Of a DNA stretch of 64,000 nt, positions 17,976 to 25,531 are shown piece by piece. The notes under the pieces are model-generated. The model was given only the letters and a program-made list of their open reading frames with translations. It did not search any database and was not told the DNA's origin. The translations under genes were made by a program, and so were the position numbers. The stretch lies in the NCBI RefSeq assembly GCF_029265695.1, contig NZ_JAJUHW010000013.1, forward strand, positions 1-64,000. The letters are read 5' to 3'. Each line of letters opens with the position of its first letter. Position 1 is the stretch's first letter. This stretch comes from Gracilinema caldarium. Its GTDB lineage: Bacteria; Spirochaetota; Spirochaetia; Treponematales; Breznakiellaceae.

Positions 17976-19043
17976 TTATTGAGCGTTGAAATAATCAACA
18001 ATCGCGTCTAAAAGCCGCCGGTCTGGAATGCGGGCGTCGGTGGCAAAGTGGCTGAGGCCGCCAAGCCGGATAAGTTCTGTGCGGGGTGCTCGGATCATGA
18101 GGAACCGGGCGTTATAATCGCTCAAGACCACATCGTCCTTTTCGGGCTGGATGATCCGGGTAGGGGGCAGGGGAATGTACTGCTGCTTGCGGGCAGAGCG
18201 TTCCCAGGCGACAAGGCTGTCGAACCAGTGGACGGGAAAGACCCGGAGCCCCAGGGGGGACTTGGCAAAAGCCCGGGTAGTCCGGACAAAGGGGCCCAGC
18301 AGCGCGCGGCCAAAGCGGGCCGTATTCCACCAGGCTGAACGGATAAGGGGCGCATAGAACACCATGCGGGAAAACCTGCTCTCATAGCGGATACTGTAAT
18401 CAACCAGCGCGAGGGCGCCGGTGCTGTGCCCAAAGGCCATAAGGGGCAGCGGCAGGGCATCATCAAACTGGGTAAGTATGGTATCGAGGACCCTTTGCAC
18501 CGTATCGCCATAATCGGAAAAATGTTCCACGTCGCCCCGCGGTCCCGTGGAAAGGCCATGGCCCGGCAGATCCGTGAGCACCACCGCCCAGTTCTGGGCA
18601 AGCAAGGCGCCGGCTACCCCGGTCATGTGGCTTGAATCGTTAGCATAGCCGTGGAAAAGAAATACGGTTCCCCGGGGCCTTTCATCGGTCCTGTAGAGCA
18701 CCTGGAGAAAAAGCTGCACATCCGCGGACCGCCTGAGCTCCTCCCTAAAAAGGATCCAGCCGTACCGGTACACTATGGTCACATCGGCCTCACAGGTCTT
18801 CCATATATTGGCAAGGAAGTCCCGGCTATAGGCTGCAAAGGGGCTTACGGGCACTGCTTCCGTCTCAGCATCGCCTGTCCGCCCAGCCTCAGGCGGTCCG
18901 CTGTCGCGGGACAGGAGGGGCACATCGTTCCACAGGGAAATACGGTAGGACTCGGTTTCATCGTAGCGGGTATTAATGCTTTCGCAGGAGACAAAAGAGA
19001 ATATGGCGATGAATATTGTTACCCCGAGCAGAGCGCGCCTCAT
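17976..19043 (-). CDS. Alpha/beta hydrolase lipoprotein, monoacylglycerol-lipase-like
   Basis: An exported lipid-anchored hydrolase of 355 residues. The signal peptide ends in a lipobox with Cys20 (FSFVSC). The hydrolase core begins near 125: FLFHGYANDSSH gives the oxyanion loop, DLPGHGLS follows, the nucleophile is S207 in GHSTG, and a late His lies in GGLSHFATDAR. This pattern is that of the lysophospholipase/monoacylglycerol lipase group. The ribosome site GGGGAAGGAG is strong. It lies 38 bases after vapC on the same strand but probably has its own control, being unrelated in function. Substrate inferred only at family level. Confidence 0.86.
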   Translation of the reverse strand: MRRALLGVTIFIAIFSFVSCESINTRYDETESYRISLWNDVPLLSRDSGPPEAGRTGDAETEAVPVSPFAAYSRDFLANIWKTCEADVTIVYRYGWILFREELRRSADVQLFLQVLYRTDERPRGTVFLFHGYANDSSHMTGVAGALLAQNWAVVLTDLPGHGLSTGPRGDVEHFSDYGDTVQRVLDTILTQFDDALPLPLMAFGHSTGALALVDYSIRYESRFSRMVFYAPLIRSAWWNTARFGRALLGPFVRTTRAFAKSPLGLRVFPVHWFDSLVAWERSARKQQYIPLPPTRIIQPEKDDVVLSDYNARFLMIRAPRTELIRLGGLSHFATDARIPDRRLLDAIVDYFNAQ

Positions 19044-19081
19044 GTTAACTCCTTCCCCTCATACCGCAATGACTGTTTTAA

Positions 19082-19498
19082 TTATACACTTTCTATCTTC
19101 ATCGTTTTTATTGGTAGATACTTTTTATAGTTTTCAAAATCTTTATCTAATGTAAAAATGGGATAGTTATTGTTTACTGAAAAAGCACAGATGAGGAAAT
19201 CTATATGTGAACCCTGAACACCCTTTGTCCGACAGGTATTAAAATATTCTGCAGCAAGCACATAATCATCAGTGGTCAACATTTGATCTTTAAATATTGA
19301 TAATTTATCCCTCAGTTCTTCAAATTTTGCCTTTTGTGAAATTCCAGTCAGTATTTCTTGCCGAATGGGGCCTATTATCACAATATTAGTATCCCTTATT
19401 AATTCAGCTAAATAGTTTACAATTTTAACATCAAATTCATTTTTATCCGTTTTTCTTAAAGCCAATGACCATACCGAAGTATCTACTAAAACCTTCAT
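19082..19498 (-). CDS. vapC: VapC-type PIN-domain toxin
   Basis: An RNase toxin of 138 residues. It has the complete PIN set: D6 in LVDTSVW, a Glu in IRQEIL near 46, DFLICAFSV near 100 and TLDKDF near 116. VapC toxins cut tRNA or rRNA; the target here is unknown. Its ATG overlaps the vapB TGA in an ATGA, the usual coupled order of antitoxin then toxin. The pair is strikingly AT-rich compared with its neighbours, which fits recent gain by transfer. Confidence 0.9.
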   Translation of the reverse strand: MKVLVDTSVWSLALRKTDKNEFDVKIVNYLAELIRDTNIVIIGPIRQEILTGISQKAKFEELRDKLSIFKDQMLTTDDYVLAAEYFNTCRTKGVQGSHIDFLICAFSVNNNYPIFTLDKDFENYKKYLPIKTMKIESV

Positions 19499-19695
19499 TT
19501 CCTGTTTCTCAAAGCTTTATAGTCATAGTCGGAATCATATTCAACTTTACCAAAAAGCTGTATTAAGTCTTCCGCCTTTCTTTTTTGGATAAATTCCTCT
19601 AAAGCAGCATTAACGGTATCTTTTTTTGTTCGAAATCCACCTATTTTTAGAGCGTAATTTAATAATTCATCGTTAATTGCTAAATTTGTAGCCAT
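19495..19695 (-). CDS. vapB: VapB-type antitoxin
   Basis: A 66-residue antitoxin of the ribbon-helix-helix VapB group (MATNLAINDELLNYALKIGG, then TKKDTVNAALEEFI), with an acidic C-terminal tail that would cover VapC. The ATG at 19695 is chosen because TTGGAGG lies five bases upstream; the frame is open further to 19728 but without a ribosome site. It is expected to bind its own promoter, and a perfect inverted repeat lies 22 bases upstream. Confidence 0.87.
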   Translation of the reverse strand: MATNLAINDELLNYALKIGGFRTKKDTVNAALEEFIQKRKAEDLIQLFGKVEYDSDYDYKALRNRK

Positions 19696-19716
19696 AGCAA
19701 CCTCCAAACAATAATA

Positions 19717-19734
19717 TACACAAAACATTGTGTA
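19717..19734. promoter_or_regulatory. Likely VapB operator
   Basis: TACACAA, four bases, TTGTGTA: a perfect 7-base inverted repeat in the vapBC promoter region, next to a TATTAT box on the minus strand. Autoregulation by VapB is known for the family, and the position fits. Confidence 0.6.
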
Positions 19735-19749
19735 AAAACAATATGTTTT

Positions 19750-19762
19750 ACAAATCGTTTGT
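19750..19762. promoter_or_regulatory. Palindrome upstream of the ROK regulator
   Basis: ACAAA-TCG-TTTGT is a perfect inverted repeat just upstream of the regulator -35 box, and TTGTACAA (19770-19777) overlaps that box. Both could be operators for the ROK repressor, since NagC/Mlc-type sites are AT-rich inverted repeats. Confidence 0.45.
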
Positions 19763-19769
19763 TCACACC

Positions 19770-19798
19770 TTGTACAAACATAAATCCTGTACTATACT
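19770..19798 (+). promoter_or_regulatory. Promoter of the ROK regulator-nagA-nagB unit
   Basis: TTGTAC (19770-19775), 17 bases, TATACT (19793-19798) is a near-consensus promoter. Transcription would begin around 19805, leaving a short leader with GAGGAG before the ATG at 19818. Confidence 0.75.
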
Positions 19799-19817
19799 GA
19801 ACAACGAGGAGCATAAA

Positions 19818-21011
19818 ATGCCAGTTATGCGGATCAACAACAATAACTTCCAGCGGAATGCCAATATCTCCATGGTTTCCCAGACCATCTGGCGCAAACC
19901 CGGCATCAGCCGGATTGAAATAGCCCGGGAACTCAACCTTTACCGGTCCACGGTGACCAACATTATCCAGACCCTCATCGACGCGAACGTGGTCTACGAA
20001 GCCGAAGAAGGGGAAGTAACTTCCCAGGGCGGGAGGCGGCCCATACTGCTGCGCATTAACGAACGGATGGGCTGTGTCCTGGGCCTTGAGCTGCAGGTAG
20101 ACCGTTTCCGCGGCGTAGTGGTAGATGTGTACGGCACGACCCTGCATCAAATAGAAGGCACAGTCCAGGCAAAACACTTTTCCGAGGTCTTCGCCGAAGT
20201 GGTAGAACGGATGCGCCCCGTGGTGGAAAGCACCCGGCTCCCCCTCCTAGGTATTTGCGTCGGCCTTCCGGGAATTGTGAATCCCGACGAGTGCACCATC
20301 ATCAAATCGGATCCCTTTAAATTGGAAAACTACCCCTTTGGCAAAGAAATCGGCTGTAGCTATCCCGTGCCGGTGTTGCTCGAAAACGATGCAAACTGCT
20401 GTGCCTGGGAAGCCCTGGCCCGTTACCGGGATACGGCCCTTAAGGACTTTCTCTGTGTTTTGGCCGAGCACCACGGGCACAATGCTCAGACCGGACTCGG
20501 GCCCGGCATGGGAGTCGGCATGGCCCTGGTATTGGGAGGCAAGCTCCACTACGGCAAACGATACGCGGCGGGGGAATTTACCAGCGTCCTCTGGAGACCC
20601 GGCGACGGGAGCCAGTTTGGCATGAGCTTCCAGGAAATGGTGCGGATCCAGCAGGATGATGAGGTATACAAAACCTTTGTGGCCGAACTCTTTGAAAGCT
20701 TAAAACCGGTAGTTTCTATTTTTGACCCCGAGGTGGTATTCCTGCACGGTGATATTTGTGCACGGCAAGACCTGGTACAGAGTGTTTACAACGAACGCCT
20801 GGATGGCCTTAAAAAGGTCATGGACCGGGTAAATTGCCGGCTTGAGTTTTCCACCGGGGGCCGGATGGACGTGGCCCATGGGGCGGCCTCTATGTTTTTA
20901 GGCAAGCTATTTTCGGTACCGGAACTTTCGGATGTCCGGGGCTATGTACGGCTCGATTGGGATGAGGTCTTTGCTTTGGTCTCCCAGGGAAGCAAAAAAA
21001 CGGCAAAGTAA
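19818..21011 (+). CDS. ROK-family transcriptional regulator, NagC-like
   Basis: A 397-residue repressor. The N-terminal winged helix-turn-helix is clear (ISRIEIARELNLYRSTVTNIIQTLID, split by the turn at about 30-50), followed by the sugar-kinase-like ROK fold with LENDANCCAWEAL and GPGMGVGMALV. The cysteine cluster that binds zinc in most ROK proteins is replaced by AGEFTSVLWRPGD. The start at 19818 follows GAGGAG and lies just after a good promoter. It sits 20 bases before nagA, so it most likely senses GlcNAc-6-phosphate or glucosamine-6-phosphate and controls nagA-nagB and itself. That role is inferred from context. Confidence 0.88.
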   Translation: MPVMRINNNNFQRNANISMVSQTIWRKPGISRIEIARELNLYRSTVTNIIQTLIDANVVYEAEEGEVTSQGGRRPILLRINERMGCVLGLELQVDRFRGVVVDVYGTTLHQIEGTVQAKHFSEVFAEVVERMRPVVESTRLPLLGICVGLPGIVNPDECTIIKSDPFKLENYPFGKEIGCSYPVPVLLENDANCCAWEALARYRDTALKDFLCVLAEHHGHNAQTGLGPGMGVGMALVLGGKLHYGKRYAAGEFTSVLWRPGDGSQFGMSFQEMVRIQQDDEVYKTFVAELFESLKPVVSIFDPEVVFLHGDICARQDLVQSVYNERLDGLKKVMDRVNCRLEFSTGGRMDVAHGAASMFLGKLFSVPELSDVRGYVRLDWDEVFALVSQGSKKTAK

Positions 21012-21031
21012 GGGAAAGAGAGGAAGCACGA

Positions 21032-22201
21032 ATGGGATCATTATGTTTACATAACGGAACAGTGCTGACGGGCTTTGCGGCCATGGAACACTGCGCGGTC
21101 CTGGTAGAAGGGGGTGTGGTCTCCGACGTTTTTGCCCAGCGCCGTTTTGAACAGAAACGGTTCAGCTCGGACGTAACGCTGATCGATGTGGGAGGGAGCT
21201 ATATTGCCCCCGGGTTGATAGACACCCATATCCACGGTTTTGGCGGCTACGGCACCGATGATGCCAGTACCGAATCGGTGGTGGAAATGTCCCGGCTTCT
21301 TGCAGAATATGGCGTTACCGCCTTTAACCCTACCCTGTACCCCGCGGAACCCAAGGCCATGCTCCAGGCGGTACGCCAAGTATCCGCCGCAATCGGAAAA
21401 GAGTCGGGGGCTAAAGTTATGGGGCTTCATTTGGAAGGCCCCTTCATTTCCCCCGATCGTCTCGGAGTCCAAAAGCCAGAAACCTTAAGCCCTGTGGACC
21501 TTTCATTCATGGAACAGCTCTGGGAAGCTTCAGGTGGCCACATTGTGAACATGACCGTAGCCCCGGAATTAAAAAACATGCGGGAGCTTGCCCTCTTCTG
21601 CGTTAAAAAAGGCATTGTCCTCCAGGCAGGACATACCAACGCCAACTACGAAAACATGGTCGAAGGCATGCAGGTCGGCATACTCCATACAACCCACCTT
21701 TTTAACGCCATGAGCAAACTGGACCACCGAAACCCCAATGCGGTTGGGGCAGTGCTCATACACCCGGAAATGTCCTGCGAAATCATCGCCGACGGCTTCC
21801 ATGTCCACCCGGACCTCTTTACCCTGCTTCGCCGCGATAAGCCGGCGGACAAAATAGTCCTTGTCACCGATGCACTGAAACCTACTGAACAAAAAGCAGG
21901 CCCCTTTTTCGCAAACGGCGAAGAGGTAGTCCTCCGGGATGGAGTCTTCCACAGAAAGATTGATGATGTCATCGCAGGCTCAAGCCTTACCATGATCCGG
22001 GGCATACAGAACCTTGTCCGCTTTGGCTTTTCTTTGGAAGATGCCGTCAAGGCGGCAAGCACCAATCCCGCCCAGGTTATGCGGTTTGCCCGCCGAGGAA
22101 CGATTATACCGGGCAACGAAGCGGATCTGGTCGTGTTCGACAATAATTTCCAGGTCCTCGCCACCGTGGTCGGCGGCAGCCTTAAAAAGAACCTTTTATA
22201 G
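21032..22201 (+). CDS. nagA: N-acetylglucosamine-6-phosphate deacetylase
   Basis: NagA removes acetate from GlcNAc-6-phosphate in the cytoplasm. The 389-residue amidohydrolase has the metal motif H66-x-H68 in DTHIHGFGG, the metal ligand E135 in HLEGPFISPD, a His in LQAGHTN, HLFNAMS near 225, and the catalytic Asp in LVTDALKPT. Length is usual. The GAGAGGAAG ribosome site precedes the ATG. It follows the ROK regulator by 20 bases and precedes nagB by 24, giving a complete route from GlcNAc-6-P to fructose-6-P. Confidence 0.96.
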   Translation: MGSLCLHNGTVLTGFAAMEHCAVLVEGGVVSDVFAQRRFEQKRFSSDVTLIDVGGSYIAPGLIDTHIHGFGGYGTDDASTESVVEMSRLLAEYGVTAFNPTLYPAEPKAMLQAVRQVSAAIGKESGAKVMGLHLEGPFISPDRLGVQKPETLSPVDLSFMEQLWEASGGHIVNMTVAPELKNMRELALFCVKKGIVLQAGHTNANYENMVEGMQVGILHTTHLFNAMSKLDHRNPNAVGAVLIHPEMSCEIIADGFHVHPDLFTLLRRDKPADKIVLVTDALKPTEQKAGPFFANGEEVVLRDGVFHRKIDDVIAGSSLTMIRGIQNLVRFGFSLEDAVKAASTNPAQVMRFARRGTIIPGNEADLVVFDNNFQVLATVVGGSLKKNLL

Positions 22202-22225
22202 AATAAGAACAACAAGGAGTGTGCC

Positions 22226-23026
22226 ATGCGTTTAATTATTCAGCCCCATTACCAAGCGGTCAGCCAGTGGACCGCGGCCTATATAGCAAAACGAATCAAT
22301 GACTATAAGCCCAGCAAAGAACGGCCCTTTGTGCTGGGACTGCCCACCGGCTCAAGCCCCCTGGGGGTTTACCAGGAGCTCATCCGAATGCACCAGAAAG
22401 GCGAAGTTTCCTTTGCCCATGTGGTCACCTTTAATATGGATGAATACCTCGGCCTCGATGCCCAGCACCCCCAGAGCTACCACCGGTTCATGTGGGATAA
22501 CTTTTTTTCTCATATCGATATTGATGAACGAAATGTCCATATACTCAACGGTATGGCTCAGGATCCGGCCAAAGAGTGTGCCGATTATGAAAAGGCCATT
22601 CAAGATGCGGGGGGTATCGAACTATTCCTCGGCGGCGTCGGCGTAGACGGCCATTTAGCCTTTAATGAACCGGGCTCTTCCCTTTCTTCCCGGACCCGAG
22701 ACAAGGAACTCACCTGGGACACCCGGCTCGTCAATGCCCGCTTTTTCGATGGGGATCCCCATAAGGTTCCCGCTGCGGCCTTAACGGTCGGCATCGGCAC
22801 CGTCATGGATGCCCGGGAAGTAGTCATCATTGCCAGCGGACACAATAAGGCCCGGGCCCTCCATGCGGCCATAGAAGAGGGCGTTAACCATATGTGGCCC
22901 ATATCGGCACTCCAGATGCACCAGCGGGCTATCATTGTCTGCGACGATGATGCCACAGACGAACTTAAGGTGGGTACGGTCCGCTATTTTATGGACATAG
23001 AAAAAGCAAACCGGCTCCCTGCTTAA
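22226..23026 (+). CDS. nagB: Glucosamine-6-phosphate deaminase
   Basis: NagB converts glucosamine-6-phosphate to fructose-6-phosphate and ammonia. The 266 residues align without gaps to the known active site: D72 in FNMDEYLGL, and D141, H143 and E148 in GVDGHLAFNEPGSS, at the same numbers as in E. coli. The phosphate loop is LPTGSSPLG at 39-47. A good AAGGAG site precedes the ATG. It is the last gene of the nag unit; a new promoter for mgtE begins right after its stop, and no strong terminator is seen. Confidence 0.97.
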   Translation: MRLIIQPHYQAVSQWTAAYIAKRINDYKPSKERPFVLGLPTGSSPLGVYQELIRMHQKGEVSFAHVVTFNMDEYLGLDAQHPQSYHRFMWDNFFSHIDIDERNVHILNGMAQDPAKECADYEKAIQDAGGIELFLGGVGVDGHLAFNEPGSSLSSRTRDKELTWDTRLVNARFFDGDPHKVPAAALTVGIGTVMDAREVVIIASGHNKARALHAAIEEGVNHMWPISALQMHQRAIIVCDDDATDELKVGTVRYFMDIEKANRLPA

Positions 23027-23028
23027 AC

Positions 23029-23057
23029 TTGAAACTTTTAATGCTATTGGCTAATAT
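23029..23057 (+). promoter_or_regulatory. Promoter of the mgtE leader
   Basis: TTGAAA (23029-23034), 17 bases, TAATAT (23052-23057), beginning three bases after the nagB stop. It predicts a transcript start near 23064 and a leader of about 235 bases before mgtE. Confidence 0.68.
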
Positions 23058-23063
23058 ATAAAA

Positions 23064-23298
23064 ATCCAACAGCGGCCAACATACGACCGCTCAATATAAC
23101 AGGAAGGAGGACAGGTATGAACGATTCCGACGGCCCTGGTAGTAGTCAGCCCCCGGAACCTCACTTATGCGTTCGGCCCTGTGCTGAATGCACCGTTCTA
23201 AACCGGAAGCCCTCCTGTTATTGTCTGCGGACTTTCTCATAAAAATCAGACAATCCAGTGTTGGTGCTTCCGACAAAATGCATCTATAGGAGGCAATC
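23064..23298 (+). promoter_or_regulatory. Structured 5' leader of mgtE
   Basis: This leader holds several paired elements: AGCGG/CCGCT around 23071-23091; an 8-base helix TAACAGGA (23097-23104) with TCCTGTTA (23213-23220) that encloses about 110 bases; and immediately after it ATTGTCTG (23220-23227) with CAGACAAT (23247-23254). A small open frame with a strong ribosome site runs through the enclosed part. The leader lacks the conserved blocks of the M-box magnesium riboswitch. Mg2+-dependent control of mgtE is a reasonable guess, by a different mechanism. Confidence 0.5.
23117..23242 (+). CDS. Possible leader peptide upstream of mgtE
   Basis: A 41-codon frame that begins with ATG after an AAGGAGG ribosome site at ideal spacing and ends with TAA 56 bases before mgtE. 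The peptide begins MNDSDGPGSSQPPEPHLC, rich in Asp, Gly and Pro, and later has seven cysteines in 25 residues. In Salmonella, translation of the short acidic and proline-rich MgtL frame senses Mg2+ through ribosome destabilisation or stalling; this frame has a similar N-terminal composition but no sequence kinship that I can see. It could instead be a chance frame in a structured RNA. Confidence 0.4.
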   Translation: MNDSDGPGSSQPPEPHLCVRPCAECTVLNRKPSCYCLRTFS

Positions 23299-24678
23299 AT
23301 GCTGGATCAACTCATCGCACCGGACATCAAGGCCCTCATGGAAGAGGGCAAATTCGAGGATATCGCAGCCTTTCTCGGAGAGCGGCACCCCACCGAAGCG
23401 GCGGAAATTCTCTCTGCTATTCCCGAAGACGATGTCAATCTCGTTTTGGAAAAACTGCCCCTGCAGACAGCGGCGGATATCTTCTGTGAACTTCCAAGCA
23501 CCGTCCAGTCACATATCGCATCAAAACTAAATAAGACCGACCTGGCAAAGCTTGTTATTAACCTTTCGCCGGACGACCGGGTCGACCTCCTTAAATCCCT
23601 GCCGGAAGAACAATTTGACTCGGTATTGCCCGTGCTTGCCCAGCGGGAACGGGAGGACATTAAAAAGCTGGCTTCCTATAAAGAAGGCACCGCCGGTTCC
23701 ATTATGACCACCGACTACATAGCCCTGCCAGCCTCCATTTCTGTCCGGGAAGCTTTGGAAAAAATACGCCTGGAAGGGCCTGCAAAGGAGTCCATTTACA
23801 CCATCTTTGTGCTGGACGAAGGCCGGCACCTCGCGGGGACCGTACGGCTTGCGGACCTCATTCTTGCTCATCCAACAAAAAAACTTAAGGATATTATGGA
23901 CGACCAGGTGATCTCGGTACAGGCCGAAGCAGACCGGGAAGAAGCAACCTACAAATTTTCCCGCTATGACCTGGTAGCCCTGCCGGTTGTGGACGGGAAC
24001 GGGAACCTGGTGGGTATCATTACCCATGACGACGCCCTGGACGTCATCGAGCAGGAACGAACCGAAGACATGGAACGGTTCATGGCCATTTCCGGTAAAC
24101 ACGAAGATACCACCTATCTCCAGACTTCTATCTGGACCCATTTCAGCCACCGGGTCCTTTGGCTCATTATTCTCGCAGTCCTGGGCCTTGTATCGGGGGC
24201 TATCCTCCAATCCTTCGAATCGACCCTCATGAACCTGATGATCCTCGCCTTTTACATGCCCATGCTGGCCGATACGGGGGGCAACACAGGGAGCCAATCT
24301 GCTACAGTGGTAGTCCGAGCCCTGGCACTTAAAGAAATCAGTCCTAAGGACATTTTTAAGGTAATTTGGAAAGAAGCCCGGGTAGGATTCCTGCTTGCCC
24401 TCATACTGGGAATACTTGCATTTGTGCGGGTTTATTTTACATCCCAGGGAGCAAGCATTCCTGAAAGCATGAGTATCGTGAACATCGGCCTCGCCATCGG
24501 CATAGCCCTAGGCATACAGGTATTAAGCGCCACCATAATCGGAGCCCTGCTTCCCCTAATTGCAGCAGCCTTTGGGCTCGACCCGGCCTTGGTAGCCAGC
24601 CCAGCCCTCACCACCATTGTCGATATTTCGGGGCTGTTCATCTATTTTAGCACCGCCCGGCTCCTCCTTGGCATCTAG
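23299..24678 (+). CDS. mgtE: Magnesium transporter MgtE
   Basis: MgtE is a Mg2+ channel gated by internal Mg2+. The 459 residues contain the N-terminal superhelical domain (repeats of the FLGERHPTEAAEIL kind), two CBS domains (about 135-260) and five membrane helices in the C-terminal third, with the conserved pore segment DTGGNTGSQSATVVVR near 330. An AGGAGG ribosome site lies before the ATG. It heads a unit with crcB, DUF190 and possibly OsmC genes and follows an unusual leader that probably controls it. Confidence 0.96.
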   Translation: MLDQLIAPDIKALMEEGKFEDIAAFLGERHPTEAAEILSAIPEDDVNLVLEKLPLQTAADIFCELPSTVQSHIASKLNKTDLAKLVINLSPDDRVDLLKSLPEEQFDSVLPVLAQREREDIKKLASYKEGTAGSIMTTDYIALPASISVREALEKIRLEGPAKESIYTIFVLDEGRHLAGTVRLADLILAHPTKKLKDIMDDQVISVQAEADREEATYKFSRYDLVALPVVDGNGNLVGIITHDDALDVIEQERTEDMERFMAISGKHEDTTYLQTSIWTHFSHRVLWLIILAVLGLVSGAILQSFESTLMNLMILAFYMPMLADTGGNTGSQSATVVVRALALKEISPKDIFKVIWKEARVGFLLALILGILAFVRVYFTSQGASIPESMSIVNIGLAIGIALGIQVLSATIIGALLPLIAAAFGLDPALVASPALTTIVDISGLFIYFSTARLLLGI

Positions 24679-24719
24679 GAATTGAACACTCCGCCGCAAT
24701 TCGCCATACTGTCCGTATC

Positions 24720-25118
24720 ATGAACATACTGGCAGTGCTTTTCGGCGGAGGAGCCGGGGCCGTATCCCGCTACCTACTTTCTCGGCTCATTTCTGAACAT
24801 TCGACCGCCCCCATCCCCATGGGAACCCTGACGGTAAATCTTATCGGTTCTTTTCTCATCGGTTTCTTCTTTCAGGCCTTTAAAAACACAACCGCATCTC
24901 CAGCCTTGCGGCTCCTTGTAACCACAGGCTTTCTCGGTGGCTTTACCACATTTTCCACCTTTGCGTTGGAAACCGTAACGCTCGCAGAAGAGCGGGAACT
25001 TGGATATACCCTGCTCAATCTCTTGCTCCATAACGCCATAGGACTTGCGGCAGTGATTTTGGGCATGATTACCTTTTCTGTGTTAAAATCGATACTAACG
25101 GGGGTATTTCATGCATAG
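24720..25118 (+). CDS. crcB: Fluoride channel Fluc/CrcB
   Basis: A 132-residue membrane protein with four helices that exports fluoride as a dual-topology dimer. Visible signatures are GGGAGAVSRYLLS, the pore Asn in TLTVNLIGSFLIG, and GFLGGFTTFSTFALE with the phenylalanine and serine/threonine track. It overlaps the DUF190 start by eight bases and follows mgtE by 41 bases. The short upstream gap has no room for a fluoride riboswitch. Confidence 0.95.
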   Translation: MNILAVLFGGGAGAVSRYLLSRLISEHSTAPIPMGTLTVNLIGSFLIGFFFQAFKNTTASPALRLLVTTGFLGGFTTFSTFALETVTLAEERELGYTLLNLLLHNAIGLAAVILGMITFSVLKSILTGVFHA

Positions 25119-25452
25119 CGAAGAAAAGGACATCTTACTCCGCATTTTTATCGGTGAGAACGACCACCACAAAGGCAGACCCCTTTATGAGGCAATTGTC
25201 AAAAAAGCACGGGAACTGGATCTTGCCGGAGCGACAGTCCTGCGGGGCATCATGGGATTTGGCGCCGACAGCAGGCTTAAAAGCGCTCACATACTGGACC
25301 TCTCTAACGATCTACCCATTGTAATTGAAATCATCGATAAACCGGAACAAATTGATAAACTCATTCCTTTTTTGGACGAAGTGGTAACCGAGGGCCTCGT
25401 AACCATAGAATCGATACGGGTGTTAAAATACCGGAATCATTCCGGCACCTGA
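25111..25452 (+). CDS. DUF190 protein
   Basis: A 113-residue cytoplasmic protein of the DUF190 family, which has a PII-like ferredoxin fold. Typical parts are LLRIFIGENDHHKGRPLYEAIV (split after GEND) and ATVLRGIMGFG, then LPIVIEIIDKPEQI. DUF190 genes often sit next to crcB, and here the two overlap, so a role in fluoride resistance or in regulating the channel is likely, but the biochemical function is not known. Confidence 0.88.
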   Translation: MHSEEKDILLRIFIGENDHHKGRPLYEAIVKKARELDLAGATVLRGIMGFGADSRLKSAHILDLSNDLPIVIEIIDKPEQIDKLIPFLDEVVTEGLVTIESIRVLKYRNHSGT

Positions 25453-25531
25453 ATCATTCCGTCACCGCGACATATTGACCGCGAAACGGAAGGTATGCGG
25501 CCTTTCAGCAATCTTATAAAGGAGGCATAAC

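Noticed and set aside
23064-23298. M-box (ykoK) magnesium riboswitch upstream of mgtE
   Set aside because: The conserved GGTGAGGCTCC-like core and GCTGCCCA blocks are not found on either strand; only loose similarity near CAGTG is seen.
24679-24719. Fluoride riboswitch before crcB
   Set aside because: The gap is 41 bases with no pseudoknot-like pairing and no conserved crcB-motif bases.
25433-25466. Repeat GAATCATTCCG at the end of the DUF190 gene
   Set aside because: Two imperfect copies 17 bases apart; within chance for a sequence of this composition, and no function is evident.
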